From assembly GCA_002311645.1 (NCBI GenBank), contig DBYW01000003.1, positions 232,322 to 252,754 on the forward strand: a stretch of DNA of 20,433 bases. Reading direction: 5' to 3'. A program made the translations under genes and the position numbers. Positions within the stretch are counted from its first letter, which is position 1; the number at the start of each line of letters is the position of its first letter. Source of the stretch: Bacteroidales bacterium UBA1176 (GTDB taxonomy: Bacteria > Bacteroidota > Bacteroidia > Bacteroidales > WCHB1-69). The notes beneath the pieces were generated by a model. It saw only the letters and a program-made list of their open reading frames with translations. It made no database searches and was not told the DNA's origin. Below, piece by piece: positions 5,868 to 14,233 of the stretch.

Positions 5868-7730
5868 TTATTCATCAGCCGTTAATGCGAGACTGTCGAG
5901 GCGCTGCACCTCGAGGGCTGCGAGAGTGTCGTGCAAAAGATGCTGCTGAAAACGGTATTGATTCCGATAGAACGCCACCACGGGTTTGGTCTCAAAATCA
6001 ATGCAGTGTATGGTGGTATCAAAAGGCCATGTCCCGTTCCGCAGCTGCGCAGCCGGGATGTCATGGCAGAAATCAATATAGAAATCCCATGTCGTATCCG
6101 AACGACTGTATGGCTTGTGCACCAGTACAATATTGGTGTCAGAAGCAAAAAACAGCGAACAGGCCGAATTGCCGTTGGTGCCGACCACATACTGGTCGAC
6201 ATCGACATGGCGCCCCAGTTCCGTGTCACGAATATAGCGCTCCATCCATTGACAAGCCTGCTTGTTGGCATCGTCCACTACGTTCAGTTCGTATTTACTG
6301 TATGCATTATGAATGCCGCCCGTTATCTCGTTAAAATAGAGCGATGTGAGCGGTCGATTGAAAAGAATATGGCGTATGGGCATGAAGGATAGGAGCGCGA
6401 CAAGCCCCACCACCACAAAATTGGTATATTTGTCGTTGATGCCTTGCAACGTACACTCGACCCCGCTGACGGCAATCAGCATGAAAAGAGGGTAAATGCA
6501 ATAATAGATCGCCCACATCGTTTCGGGATTCAAGTAAAAGTCCCGGACCTTGAACACACAATACAAAAATGCATAGAGAAAAATGAAAATAGAATAGGGC
6601 TTGAGCGATTTCACGACTGTTCTGAAGAAGACGAAGAAAAGCACAAAACCAATCAAAATCACCGAGGGTATTGTGATGAAGAGGTACTTGGCAAGATAAT
6701 AGCTCGGATAGTTGTCGGGGCCGATCAAATGACCTTCGAACAGCTGGTTGCCGGCAAGCGGGTAATTGACTGTCAGCAAACCCAACGCCTGCCCGGGCCT
6801 GACCACCGAACGCGCCAAGAAAAAGGTGCCCGCTGCATGAATCGAGTACACGACGATAGTAAATCCCACCAACATCAAACAAAGAACACCAAGTGGTTTG
6901 AGGTACTCCCATTTGTAGAACTTCTTCAAAGGGTTATATAGCACATAGTTGAGGATCACAAAGAGACTGAAGAAATGCACTAAGACAAATCCCGCGTTAA
7001 AGGTGGACAGGGCCAACAGCGTGCCTAAAGTAATCTTCACCAGCCTATAAACACGAATAACCGGCAATTCCCGGCAAAAATAGTAGATCTGCGTAATTGT
7101 GAATATAAAACCGAATGCGAAGGTGACATCCACCACATTGCAAATCGAATAGCCTAAAAAACGCGGAGAAATGAAGAGAAAGAAGGCTGTAAAGAAGGCG
7201 GCACGCCAATTGAACGCCTTTAGTATCAAGATGGAGAGATATACCATCAGCAGCCATCCGAAAATAGCGCTCAGCAAATGCTTAAGGATAAAAATGTTGC
7301 GGACGTGCAGCACCTTGCCGAGGACACACAGCGCCAAATCAACATATTGCGCCTGCGTCGATGCATACGGATGCTCATGGAGCGTCTTGGCGTCAATGTC
7401 GTGATGGAAATAGTCGAGCACCAACCCGGAATAATCGTTTTGCACGATTTCGCGCTCGGAAACGCCGACTTGACGACTCGTGACAACCATGAAAAACAAC
7501 ATTATCACCAAGGATATGCCGAGCAGATACTTGAAAAAATCGTCTGAACTCCTAATGGAAAAGCTGAAGAGGCTACGTTCAATCGTATATTTGCGTTTCT
7601 CTTGTTGCTTGGAAAAACGCAATTCCCAGACATCTTCATAGAACAAATCTTGTGAATAGGTGATTTTCATCAAGAGTTGCTTGAGATAATAATAGATTTT
7701 TTCAATAAAACTGAGTTTTTCCTGTGCCAT
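5868..7730 (-). CDS. large polytopic membrane protein, GT-C glycosyltransferase-like
   Basis: This 620-residue protein has a ~65-residue cytoplasmic N-terminus and about ten to twelve transmembrane helices, the first near residue 66 (YLLGISLVIMLFFMVVT). A ~150-residue soluble C-terminal domain follows (from about 'NEITGGIHNAYSKYELNVVD'). The first extracytoplasmic loop is long and carries acidic and histidine residues (QNDYSGLVLDYFHHDIDAK), as in GT-C transferases (PMT/ArnT type) that use lipid-linked sugars. That catalytic reading is tentative because no diagnostic motif is unmistakable. The start lies 2 bases after the WbqC-like stop, so the two are translationally linked. WbqC-like genes occur in surface-polysaccharide contexts, which fits a cell-surface glycan role. 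Confidence 0.6.
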   Translation of the reverse strand: MAQEKLSFIEKIYYYLKQLLMKITYSQDLFYEDVWELRFSKQQEKRKYTIERSLFSFSIRSSDDFFKYLLGISLVIMLFFMVVTSRQVGVSEREIVQNDYSGLVLDYFHHDIDAKTLHEHPYASTQAQYVDLALCVLGKVLHVRNIFILKHLLSAIFGWLLMVYLSILILKAFNWRAAFFTAFFLFISPRFLGYSICNVVDVTFAFGFIFTITQIYYFCRELPVIRVYRLVKITLGTLLALSTFNAGFVLVHFFSLFVILNYVLYNPLKKFYKWEYLKPLGVLCLMLVGFTIVVYSIHAAGTFFLARSVVRPGQALGLLTVNYPLAGNQLFEGHLIGPDNYPSYYLAKYLFITIPSVILIGFVLFFVFFRTVVKSLKPYSIFIFLYAFLYCVFKVRDFYLNPETMWAIYYCIYPLFMLIAVSGVECTLQGINDKYTNFVVVGLVALLSFMPIRHILFNRPLTSLYFNEITGGIHNAYSKYELNVVDDANKQACQWMERYIRDTELGRHVDVDQYVVGTNGNSACSLFFASDTNIVLVHKPYSRSDTTWDFYIDFCHDIPAAQLRNGTWPFDTTIHCIDFETKPVVAFYRNQYRFQQHLLHDTLAALEVQRLDSLALTADE

Positions 7731-7732
7731 AG

Positions 7733-8374
7733 CTACGAGATTGTCAAGGTTTTAAAACGTTGTCCGGCAGCAAGCAGGTAGGCCTTTGCGGAAGGACCGG
7801 TATTGAAAAGCAGGTCAATGACAGAGAGGTTGGGCACGAAGCCGAACTTATGGCCGAACACCTGATAGTAAGGTTCGGTAAGGCGGAACGGGTAGTCGGA
7901 AGATGCCTGTTTCCGGGGCTGGACAAGCGCGCGCAGGTCACCCTCCTCCATTGGGGTAAAATCCTCCGTAAGATACACTTTCGAAGGCAGTTGCAGCACT
8001 TTCAACAAAGCATGCACAATTTGCAGATTAAAATCGAAGAGCCGCTCGTAGCGCCGTTCGTAAAAGGGGCGCAAGGCATCCTGATAGTATAGGAAATAGG
8101 GGCTGCAGCCGTATGCGGACTCTATTGCGCGCCAATGGGTGCGCTGCCAGGGCATTGAATAGTCAATGCAAGTCTCCGCGACGGGTTCATGGTTAAAGCG
8201 GTGAACCACAGGAACAGACAAAGCTTCCGGACCGTTGGAGGTCAAAATGACGCAACGTGAGCGGAAGCTCTGCTTATGGTAATGTTCGCATCGCTCCAGC
8301 CATGTTTCCCCTTGTGCCAGAAAGGCAAAGTATTCTACAGGGGGCAGGTAGCTCGTGGTCAGGAGCGGAGTCAT
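7733..8374 (-). CDS. WbqC-like family protein
   Basis: This 213-residue soluble protein matches the WbqC-like family. It opens LLTTSYLPPVEYFAFLAQ, the usual 'YLP...YF' start; the middle has 'SMPWQRTHWRAIESAYGCSP' and 'YFLYYQDALRPFYERRYERL'; it ends with 'PYYQVFGHKFGFVPNLSVID' followed by 'LLFNTGP'. These are the family's most conserved segments, and the length is normal. The biochemical function is not settled; the family name comes from an O-antigen gene cluster. It starts 17 bases after the protease gene and is followed after 2 bases by the GT-C-like membrane protein, forming one leftward unit. No signal peptide or membrane helix is seen. Confidence 0.9.
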   Translation of the reverse strand: MTPLLTTSYLPPVEYFAFLAQGETWLERCEHYHKQSFRSRCVILTSNGPEALSVPVVHRFNHEPVAETCIDYSMPWQRTHWRAIESAYGCSPYFLYYQDALRPFYERRYERLFDFNLQIVHALLKVLQLPSKVYLTEDFTPMEEGDLRALVQPRKQASSDYPFRLTEPYYQVFGHKFGFVPNLSVIDLLFNTGPSAKAYLLAAGQRFKTLTIS

Positions 8375-8391
8375 GGCGGCGGGTGGACCTC

Positions 8392-10038
8392 CTATTTGGC
8401 AATCACCACCTTGGAACGGAACAACTGACTGCCGTCGTTGATCTCGACGAAATAAATGCCGTTGGTAAGATCATCAAGGTTGAGGTTGAAAGAGGGGGAT
8501 AAAGAGAGTTGTTCGGAATAAACCAACATGCCCATGGCATTGTAGATGTCGCAACGACCCGTGGTCTCCTTGAAGGAACCCCTGACAACGACATTGCCTG
8601 CAGTGGGGTTCGGGGACACGTTGAAATACTGGATATGGCTGCTATTGTCGCGAACACCGACTTGGCCATGGAAATCCATGCCCGGCAGGGTGAGGACGCC
8701 CGTATTGTCCGGGTCGAGCCAAGGTTTGAGTTTCTTGTTGTTGCTGGAGTTGTTGTTGTTGGTCCAAGAATAGGAGAGCTTGCCATAGTAGTCGGAACCT
8801 TGCGGATAGTCGCAATCACTGGAGCCGCTGCTCAAGTCGCCGATGATGAGTTTGTTGGCATTAAACAACGGAGAACCTGACGAGCCCTGCTCGGTACAAC
8901 CTCTGTTGGGGTTGGTGTACCATTTTGTTTCCCAATACTTGTTGCCATACGAAGATACTTGGCGAGGGAAGCTGAAGCGTTTGCGTGCACCCGCCGGATG
9001 ATGGATGGCCAAGCCAACAGAAGCGGCACCGGATGCGTCCCATCCAGAGAAATAAAGGCTGTCAGACCAAGGCTTGGAGGCCAAGTCCTTCGTAATGAGC
9101 AGCAGCAAGAAATCAGAACTTGTAGAGGTTCCCGTCTGGGAATTATAGCTGATGAAAGCCTTGATTTCACCACCATTCAAATACTTCACAATATCATTGC
9201 CCGTGCCATTGCAATTCTTAAATTGGTAAAAGAAGTCAAATCGGAAAGAAGAGCTTGCACCGTCAAGGCAATGGTTGGCGGAAAGCACGTATGGGGTCTT
9301 ATCCATTCTCACATTGTTAATAAGGGCACCGCTACAAAAATAGGTGCCCGACTCGCCCGTGATGGAGATTCTGACCACAGAGTTGATTTGGTTACGCCAA
9401 GCAGCGCCTTCCGGGCAAACTGCGTGATAGTGACAATCCCCTGCATCGTCGACACTGCCTTTCTCGGGATCGCCGGTGAGCCAGACATCACGGTAGATGT
9501 GGCTCACGCGGTCAATTTCTATGACACCGTGGTAGAGCACATCGGCCGGTTCGTGGTATTCGATGGTCAGCTCGTCGCCTTCGATAAACTCGGAAGCCAT
9601 CACGCCATTAGGTTCAATATCCTCGGCGGTATAAGTGCCGGTCAACTGCTTGCGGTCGCCGCTGTAGACATGCATCGTTGCGCCTTCGGGAATGTTGTAC
9701 GTGGAGAAGAAGACGGCCATAGCCAGAGCATCGGGAGAATGGAGGGTCAGACGCCACAAGCGGGACCCGTCGGGCAAGATGTCCGTACGGCCCGAGTTGT
9801 TGAAATTATAGCTGACGTGACGCACCGCGCCAATACGCAACGGACTTCCGTCCTTCATTTTCTGCGCGTCCTCTGCCAGCAGTTCATTGAGATCGTAAGC
9901 AGGGAAATCCACCCTGTCGACTGCCAAGGAAATGTCATTATGAATGAAAGAATACGGAATGCCCACCACTTCTTTTTGGGCCTGTCCGGCGATAGCCACA
10001 AGGACAACCAACGAAACTAACAAGAATAATTTTTTCAT
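8392..10038 (-). CDS. T9SS-secreted lysyl-endopeptidase-like serine protease
   Basis: This 548-residue secreted protease has a signal peptide (1-20, ending GQAQ), a propeptide-like region (~21-200), a trypsin-fold domain (~200-455) and a T9SS sorting domain (~472-548: VSPNPTAGNVVV, then LTNGIYFVEI). It closely resembles Achromobacter lysyl endopeptidase. The triad is His256 (LSANHC), Asp309 (SSDFLLL) and Ser387 (EQGSSGSP). The CxxxxxC pair C202/C208 sits before CPEG, as in the mature enzyme's start. C235, C257, C276 and C409 fall at the spacing of its disulfide cysteines. Asp416 (GSDYYG) aligns with the lysine-specificity aspartate. The residue matching the enzyme's His210 is Ser403 here. The first gene of a unit with wbqC-like and GT-C-like genes, it likely digests external protein. 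Confidence 0.9.
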   Translation of the reverse strand: MKKLFLLVSLVVLVAIAGQAQKEVVGIPYSFIHNDISLAVDRVDFPAYDLNELLAEDAQKMKDGSPLRIGAVRHVSYNFNNSGRTDILPDGSRLWRLTLHSPDALAMAVFFSTYNIPEGATMHVYSGDRKQLTGTYTAEDIEPNGVMASEFIEGDELTIEYHEPADVLYHGVIEIDRVSHIYRDVWLTGDPEKGSVDDAGDCHYHAVCPEGAAWRNQINSVVRISITGESGTYFCSGALINNVRMDKTPYVLSANHCLDGASSSFRFDFFYQFKNCNGTGNDIVKYLNGGEIKAFISYNSQTGTSTSSDFLLLLITKDLASKPWSDSLYFSGWDASGAASVGLAIHHPAGARKRFSFPRQVSSYGNKYWETKWYTNPNRGCTEQGSSGSPLFNANKLIIGDLSSGSSDCDYPQGSDYYGKLSYSWTNNNNSSNNKKLKPWLDPDNTGVLTLPGMDFHGQVGVRDNSSHIQYFNVSPNPTAGNVVVRGSFKETTGRCDIYNAMGMLVYSEQLSLSPSFNLNLDDLTNGIYFVEINDGSQLFRSKVVIAK

Positions 10039-10067
10039 ATTCGAATTTTATTGCTTTTTTGAGGCGG

Positions 10068-10098
10068 CAAAAGTATAAAAAAAATTGTACCTTTGCAA
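10068..10098 (-). promoter_or_regulatory. Bacteroidota-type promoter for the protease unit
   Basis: On the minus strand a TTG (-33 element, complement of 10096-10098) is followed after 20 bases by TACTTTTG (complement of 10068-10075), a perfect match to the -7 consensus TAnnTTTG at the expected spacing. The ATG of the protease gene is about 30 bases downstream. This is the best-supported promoter in the window. Confidence 0.65.
10088..10095 (+). promoter_or_regulatory. -7 promoter element for the rsfS-ftsH operon
   Basis: TACCTTTG fits the Bacteroidota -7 consensus TAnnTTTG and lies 22 bases before the rsfS ATG. No TTG occurs at the normal 19-21 base spacing; the nearest is TTTTTTG ending at 10061, 26 bases away. 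The element lies inside the spacer of the opposing protease promoter, so the two promoters physically overlap. Confidence 0.5.
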
Positions 10099-10117
10099 CC
10101 CAAAATATTAACCACGC

Positions 10118-10498
10118 ATGGCTACCAGAAAAAAAGTCAAATTTGAAGGAACTCCCTTTGAGGGAAACATTGAAGAACTTATCATACAAGCACTTATTGA
10201 AAAACAGGGCATTGACATCAAATGCATCAACCTAAAAAAAATAAACCACGTTTATTTTGATTATTTCATCGTCTGTTCGGGCAATTCCAAGCCGCATGTA
10301 GAGACATTGTGCGACTTCGTGCAAGAGCAGACACAACGCATTGCCAACACCAAGCCCGTACATGTGGAAGGACTTGAGAACAAGGAGTGGGTGCTACTCG
10401 ACTATTTCAACGTGCTTGTCCACATTTTCCAGCCGGAAGCACGCGAATTCTACAATATCGAAGCCCTTTGGAACGATGCCGAGATCCAAACGTTCTAA
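10118..10498 (+). CDS. rsfS: ribosome silencing factor RsfS (Iojap family)
   Basis: This 126-residue protein is of normal RsfS length. The family binds ribosomal protein uL14 on the large subunit and blocks joining with the small subunit when nutrients are scarce. Diagnostic segments are DYFIVCSGNSKPHVETLCDF (the D-Y-F-[IV]-[IV]-x-[ST]-x-x-S core), the strand 'HVEGLENKEWVLLDYFNVLV' and the ending 'HIFQPEAREFYNIEALW' ('VH.F....R.FY.LE.LW'). It is the first gene of the rightward operon, 16 bases before ftsH, an arrangement common in Bacteroidota. The -7 element TACCTTTG lies just upstream. The N-terminus MATRKKVKF is slightly extended and basic. Confidence 0.95.
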   Translation: MATRKKVKFEGTPFEGNIEELIIQALIEKQGIDIKCINLKKINHVYFDYFIVCSGNSKPHVETLCDFVQEQTQRIANTKPVHVEGLENKEWVLLDYFNVLVHIFQPEAREFYNIEALWNDAEIQTF

Positions 10499-10514
10499 CC
10501 CCAACTCGTAACCT

Positions 10515-12614
10515 ATGCCCAAGCAAGACAACAACCGAAACAACTCCGGCAAAAGGAATCCTTTTTCCCGGACAGACAACAATGGAAAGGACAAGAGGAA
10601 TTTCAATTTCGGCCTTGTGTACCTCATTCTTTTTCTTGCGCTCATCAGCTATTGGATGGTCTCCAACACGGGAATGAGCGCCATAGACGTGGACAACACG
10701 CAATTCAAGCAGATGGTCGAGAACCAAGACATCGACCATGTGGAATACGTGCGCCGCACAGAAAAGGTCAACATCTTCCTAAAGCAGGAGGCTCTCGACA
10801 AGCCCGCCTACGAAAAAGTGAGTGAGAACGTAGATGGCCCCCAATATTCCATGCCCGCAGGCGATTTTCAGGTGTTCAACTCAGAGTTGAAGGACATTCG
10901 CGAGAATGCCATCCAAAAACGTCTGTCCAAGGACAGCACCATCACAGAAACAGACATCATCGATGCCTACGACTTCCCCGTCAAGCAAGACAACACCAGG
11001 AGCTGGGGGTTCGAAATGATATTCTGGATTCTCCCGATGATACTCTTCATCATAGTGATTGTCTGGTCCACACGTTCCATGCGGGGCGGGACGGGCATTG
11101 GCGGGAGCGGCAACATCTTCAACATCGGCAAGTCACGCGCCCAGGAATTCGACGAGAAATCAGGGCAGCTGGTCACTTTCAAAGATGTGGCCGGGCTCGA
11201 AGGGGCCAAGTTCGAGATCGAGGAGGTGGTCGATTTCCTGAAGAATCCCAAGAAATACACGGTGCTTGGCGGCAAGATTCCCAAGGGCGTGCTGTTAGTC
11301 GGCCCTCCCGGCACGGGCAAGACCCTCTTGGCCAAGGCCGTGGCCGGCGAGGCCAAAGTCCCCTTCTTCTCCCTTTCCGGATCCGATTTCGTGGAGATGT
11401 TTGTCGGTGTGGGCGCTTCTCGAGTGCGCGACCTCTTCAAGACCGCCAAGGAGAAGGCTCCCTGCATCATCTTCATCGACGAGATCGACGCCATCGGCCG
11501 CGCCCGCGGCAAGAGTGCCATCTCCAATGCCAACGACGAGCGCGAGAGCACCCTCAACCAGCTGCTCACCGAGATGGACGGCTTCTCCACCAACGCCGGC
11601 GTCATCATCATGGCCGCCACCAACCGTGCCGACATTCTCGACCGTGCGCTGCTGCGCGCCGGACGCTTCGACCGTCAAATCGCCGTCGAGCTCCCCAATC
11701 TCAACGAGCGCCGCGGCATCTTCGGCGTCCACGTGCGCAAGCTCAAGCTCGGTCCCGACGTGGACCTCGACTTCTTCGCCAAGCAGACCCCCGGCTTCTC
11801 CGGTGCCGACATCGCCAACGTCTGCAACGAAGCCGCCCTCATCGCCGCCCGCAACAACAAGAAACAGATCGAGAAAGAGGATTTCCTCGCTGCCGTCGAC
11901 CGCATCATTGGCGGCCTCGAACGCCGTGGCAGCGTCTTCACCCCTCAAGAGAAAAAGACCATTGCCTACCATGAGTCTGGACACGCCACCGTCAGCTGGC
12001 TGCTCAGATATGCCTCCCCGTTGGTCAAGGTCACCATCGTGCCGCGCGGCAAAGCCCTCGGTGCCGCCTGGTACCTTCCCGAAGAACGCCAACTCACAAA
12101 CTACGACCAACTCATCGATGAGATGACCGCCCTGCTGGGCGGACGTGCCGCCGAAGACGTCGTTTTCGGCACAGTCTCCACAGGTGCACTCAACGACCTC
12201 GAACGCGTCTCCAAACAGGCCTACGCCATGGTCGTCTACTACGGCCTCGACAAGAAAATCGGAAACGTCTCCTACTACGACTCCACCGGACAACAAGAAT
12301 ACAGCTTCCAAAAGCCTTATAGCGAGAAAACCGCCGAGGCCATAGACGAACAAGTCCACCAACTCATCGAGTCCTGTTACACCAAAGCCAAACAGATCCT
12401 CTCAGAACACAAGGAGCAACTTGACCAGCTGGCTAAACTCCTGCTCGAACGAGAGGTGATCTTTACTGAAGACGTGGAACGCATCCTCGGAAAACGCCCC
12501 TTTGCGGACGAACAACCAACCGTCCAACCTGACACACAGGCCTTGGAGCAGACACACAACTCCGTCCCCGAGGCCACACCAGCCGCAGGCGACGACAATA
12601 TTCCCCTATCCTAA
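10515..12614 (+). CDS. ftsH: ATP-dependent zinc metalloprotease FtsH
   Basis: This 699-residue membrane-anchored AAA+ protease degrades misfolded membrane proteins and regulatory substrates. A hydrophilic N-terminus precedes transmembrane helix 1 (~33-51), a ~115-residue periplasmic domain and helix 2 (~166-185). The AAA domain has Walker A GPPGTGKT at 263-270, pore loop MFVG at 295-298, Walker B IIFIDE at 318-323 and the second region of homology with TNRADILDRALLRAGRFDRQ at 369-388. The M41 peptidase has HESGH at 486-490, and D561 (LNDLERV) is the likely third zinc ligand. The tail (from ~660) is acidic and Pro/Thr-rich. The gene sits between rsfS and the LUD gene with 11-16 base gaps. The strong C-ending codon bias in the AAA region suggests high expression. 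Confidence 0.97.
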   Translation: MPKQDNNRNNSGKRNPFSRTDNNGKDKRNFNFGLVYLILFLALISYWMVSNTGMSAIDVDNTQFKQMVENQDIDHVEYVRRTEKVNIFLKQEALDKPAYEKVSENVDGPQYSMPAGDFQVFNSELKDIRENAIQKRLSKDSTITETDIIDAYDFPVKQDNTRSWGFEMIFWILPMILFIIVIVWSTRSMRGGTGIGGSGNIFNIGKSRAQEFDEKSGQLVTFKDVAGLEGAKFEIEEVVDFLKNPKKYTVLGGKIPKGVLLVGPPGTGKTLLAKAVAGEAKVPFFSLSGSDFVEMFVGVGASRVRDLFKTAKEKAPCIIFIDEIDAIGRARGKSAISNANDERESTLNQLLTEMDGFSTNAGVIIMAATNRADILDRALLRAGRFDRQIAVELPNLNERRGIFGVHVRKLKLGPDVDLDFFAKQTPGFSGADIANVCNEAALIAARNNKKQIEKEDFLAAVDRIIGGLERRGSVFTPQEKKTIAYHESGHATVSWLLRYASPLVKVTIVPRGKALGAAWYLPEERQLTNYDQLIDEMTALLGGRAAEDVVFGTVSTGALNDLERVSKQAYAMVVYYGLDKKIGNVSYYDSTGQQEYSFQKPYSEKTAEAIDEQVHQLIESCYTKAKQILSEHKEQLDQLAKLLLEREVIFTEDVERILGKRPFADEQPTVQPDTQALEQTHNSVPEATPAAGDDNIPLS

Positions 12615-12625
12615 ACACTCCAGCC

Positions 12626-13345
12626 ATGGCAGAAACCAGTTCTTTAGATCCGCAATTATACGTGGGAAAGGAAAGAATCCGGAAAGACATCCGGAACGCC
12701 CTCACCTACAAAAATCAGACACCTCCCATGATGCCTGACATGACCTGTCCTTTATTCGAGCCTATTCATGACACTTTCAGAACCTTCATAGAGAATTTCC
12801 GTGCTGCCGGCGGGAAATACATCCCCTGCAACACCCAGAACTTTGTACAATATCTCATCAAGATTGCGCAAGGCCAACAATACAACATGCTGCTCAACAC
12901 CAGTCCCAACTTGGGCGCATACCTTGACAAGCACAAAGTGCACCACGTCAACGCCATCAACCTTAACGAACCTGTCGACGCCGCACTCTTTTTCTCGAAT
13001 GTCCTGGTGGCACGCACCGGCGCCATCGGCTTCACACAGCAGGTGGACCTGTACGCATCCGTGAAGAATCTCGCCAAGGACATCATCGTGGTCTCTCGCG
13101 AACGGTGCATCTTCCCCGACTACGAGGATGCATTGGCCTACCTGCGGGAACACAACGGGAACACCACCTGTCCCATAACCGAGTTTGTGGTGCCCACGCG
13201 TCCCGAAGAGATTAACGGAAAGCCGCAATATACGCCCCGCGAGCCCCGCATCATCCTGATGCTTGTCGAAGAACCGCGTCCCGAGAGCCACCCCATCCCT
13301 GAACCACAACCCGAAAACGCGCCATCAGATGAACCCCAAGACTAA
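12626..13345 (+). CDS. LUD-domain protein (LutC/YkgG-related) with proline-rich tail
   Basis: This 239-residue protein has a LUD domain, the fold shared with the lactate-utilisation proteins LutB/LutC. Visible features are a helical N-terminus (RIRKDIRNALTYKN), the stretch 'AAGGKYIPCN', the central VLVARTGAIGFTQ (position of the LutC 'A.TGT' loop) and 'DIIVVSRERCIFPDYEDALAYL'. The A-[DE]-T-G-[TS] motif of true LutC reads A-R-T-G-A, so lactate oxidation is doubtful. There are no iron-sulfur cysteine clusters. The last ~25 residues are rich in Pro/Glu (RPESHPIPEPQPE) and unlike the domain. The gene lies between ftsH and cdsA, overlapping cdsA by 17 bases, a conserved position in this phylum that suggests a housekeeping or envelope role of unknown nature. 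Confidence 0.85.
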   Translation: MAETSSLDPQLYVGKERIRKDIRNALTYKNQTPPMMPDMTCPLFEPIHDTFRTFIENFRAAGGKYIPCNTQNFVQYLIKIAQGQQYNMLLNTSPNLGAYLDKHKVHHVNAINLNEPVDAALFFSNVLVARTGAIGFTQQVDLYASVKNLAKDIIVVSRERCIFPDYEDALAYLREHNGNTTCPITEFVVPTRPEEINGKPQYTPREPRIILMLVEEPRPESHPIPEPQPENAPSDEPQD

Positions 13346-14207
13346 GAACTTGCTGGTCCGCACCGCTGCCGGAGCCGTCTATGTGGCCCTCATGGTGGCC
13401 GGCACCTTCTGCCCGCCACTGATGTGCGGGCTCATGACTGCCGTCTCCTGTCTGGCCATCTGCGAGTTCGGGAAACTCACCTCCGGACCTGTGGACAAGC
13501 TCGCTCAACTCTTCCTGATACTGGTGGCCGTGGTGATTCAATTCTGCCTTCTGGTATCGTACTACCAGCATCGTGGCGGATGGTGGCTGGACGACAAGGG
13601 GGCCATCTTTTTCATATTCCTGGGCCTTGTCCTGGCCTCTCTTTTTGCGGTTGCGGTGTTCTTGACAATACGCGAGCTGTTTTCGGCCAACCCGTGTCCT
13701 ATCGAACATATATCCAAAAACGTGTGGGGAATCCTGTGGATTGTCATCCCCTTGGCTGCCATTTCGACGCTCTCTTATGTCAGGCCCTCCGATGCACTCG
13801 CCTTTTTTGTTTTGATTTGGGCCAACGACACATTCGCCTATCTGGGCGGGACAATGCTGGGCAAGCACAAAATGTGCCCCCGTATCTCCCCGGGAAAAAC
13901 TTGGGAGGGTACTGCCATCGGGTGCTTGATGACCATGCTGTTGGCATGGTTCTTGCCACTCATCCCATACTTCGGTTCCGCAAGGCCTGCCCATTGGGAT
14001 TGGATTTTGTTCGCATTGATGACAGTGGTGTTCGGAACATTCGGAGATTTGTTGGAGTCCCTGTTCAAACGCAACGCAGGAGTGAAGGATAGCGGGAATG
14101 TCATGCCGGGTCATGGTGGAATGCTTGACCGTTTCGACTCGATGCTGTTTGCAGCTTCACCGGCTTTGGTCTATGTGATGATATACTTCATCTCCGGCGC
14201 ATATTGA
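13329..14207 (+). CDS. cdsA: phosphatidate cytidylyltransferase CdsA
   Basis: This 292-residue polytopic inner-membrane enzyme makes CDP-diacylglycerol from CTP and phosphatidic acid, the branch point of phospholipid synthesis. The family signature is complete near the C-terminus (about residues 244-270: SLFKRNAGVKDSG, then MPGHGGMLDRFD), with the metal-binding KD and DRFD acids intact. Upstream is the conserved ANDTFAYLGGTMLGKHK and the SPGKTWEG stretch. About eight membrane helices are visible. The ATG at 13329 was chosen because it gives a normal basic start (MNPKTKNLLVRT) and overlaps the LUD gene by only 17 bases. An in-frame ATG at 13263 would overlap by 83 bases and add non-conserved residues. 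It ends 26 bases before uvrA. Confidence 0.95.
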   Translation: MNPKTKNLLVRTAAGAVYVALMVAGTFCPPLMCGLMTAVSCLAICEFGKLTSGPVDKLAQLFLILVAVVIQFCLLVSYYQHRGGWWLDDKGAIFFIFLGLVLASLFAVAVFLTIRELFSANPCPIEHISKNVWGILWIVIPLAAISTLSYVRPSDALAFFVLIWANDTFAYLGGTMLGKHKMCPRISPGKTWEGTAIGCLMTMLLAWFLPLIPYFGSARPAHWDWILFALMTVVFGTFGDLLESLFKRNAGVKDSGNVMPGHGGMLDRFDSMLFAASPALVYVMIYFISGAY

Positions 14208-14233
14208 CATGTTACTTGATATTTGAAAAATTC

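Noticed and set aside
8743..8765. GTT-rich simple repeat within the protease gene
   Set aside because: It encodes a short Asn/Ser linker (NNNNSSNNKK) in frame and is too short and irregular to call a repeat element.
8959..10020. 353-codon open frame antisense to the protease gene
   Set aside because: The minus-strand protease has signal peptide, triad and sorting domain; the plus frame shows no family pattern and no ribosome-binding context.
11295..12362. 355-codon open frame antisense to ftsH
   Set aside because: Its composition (Val/Glu/Gly/Asp-rich, no domain) is what the strong C-ending codon bias of ftsH produces on the opposite strand; ftsH itself is unmistakable.
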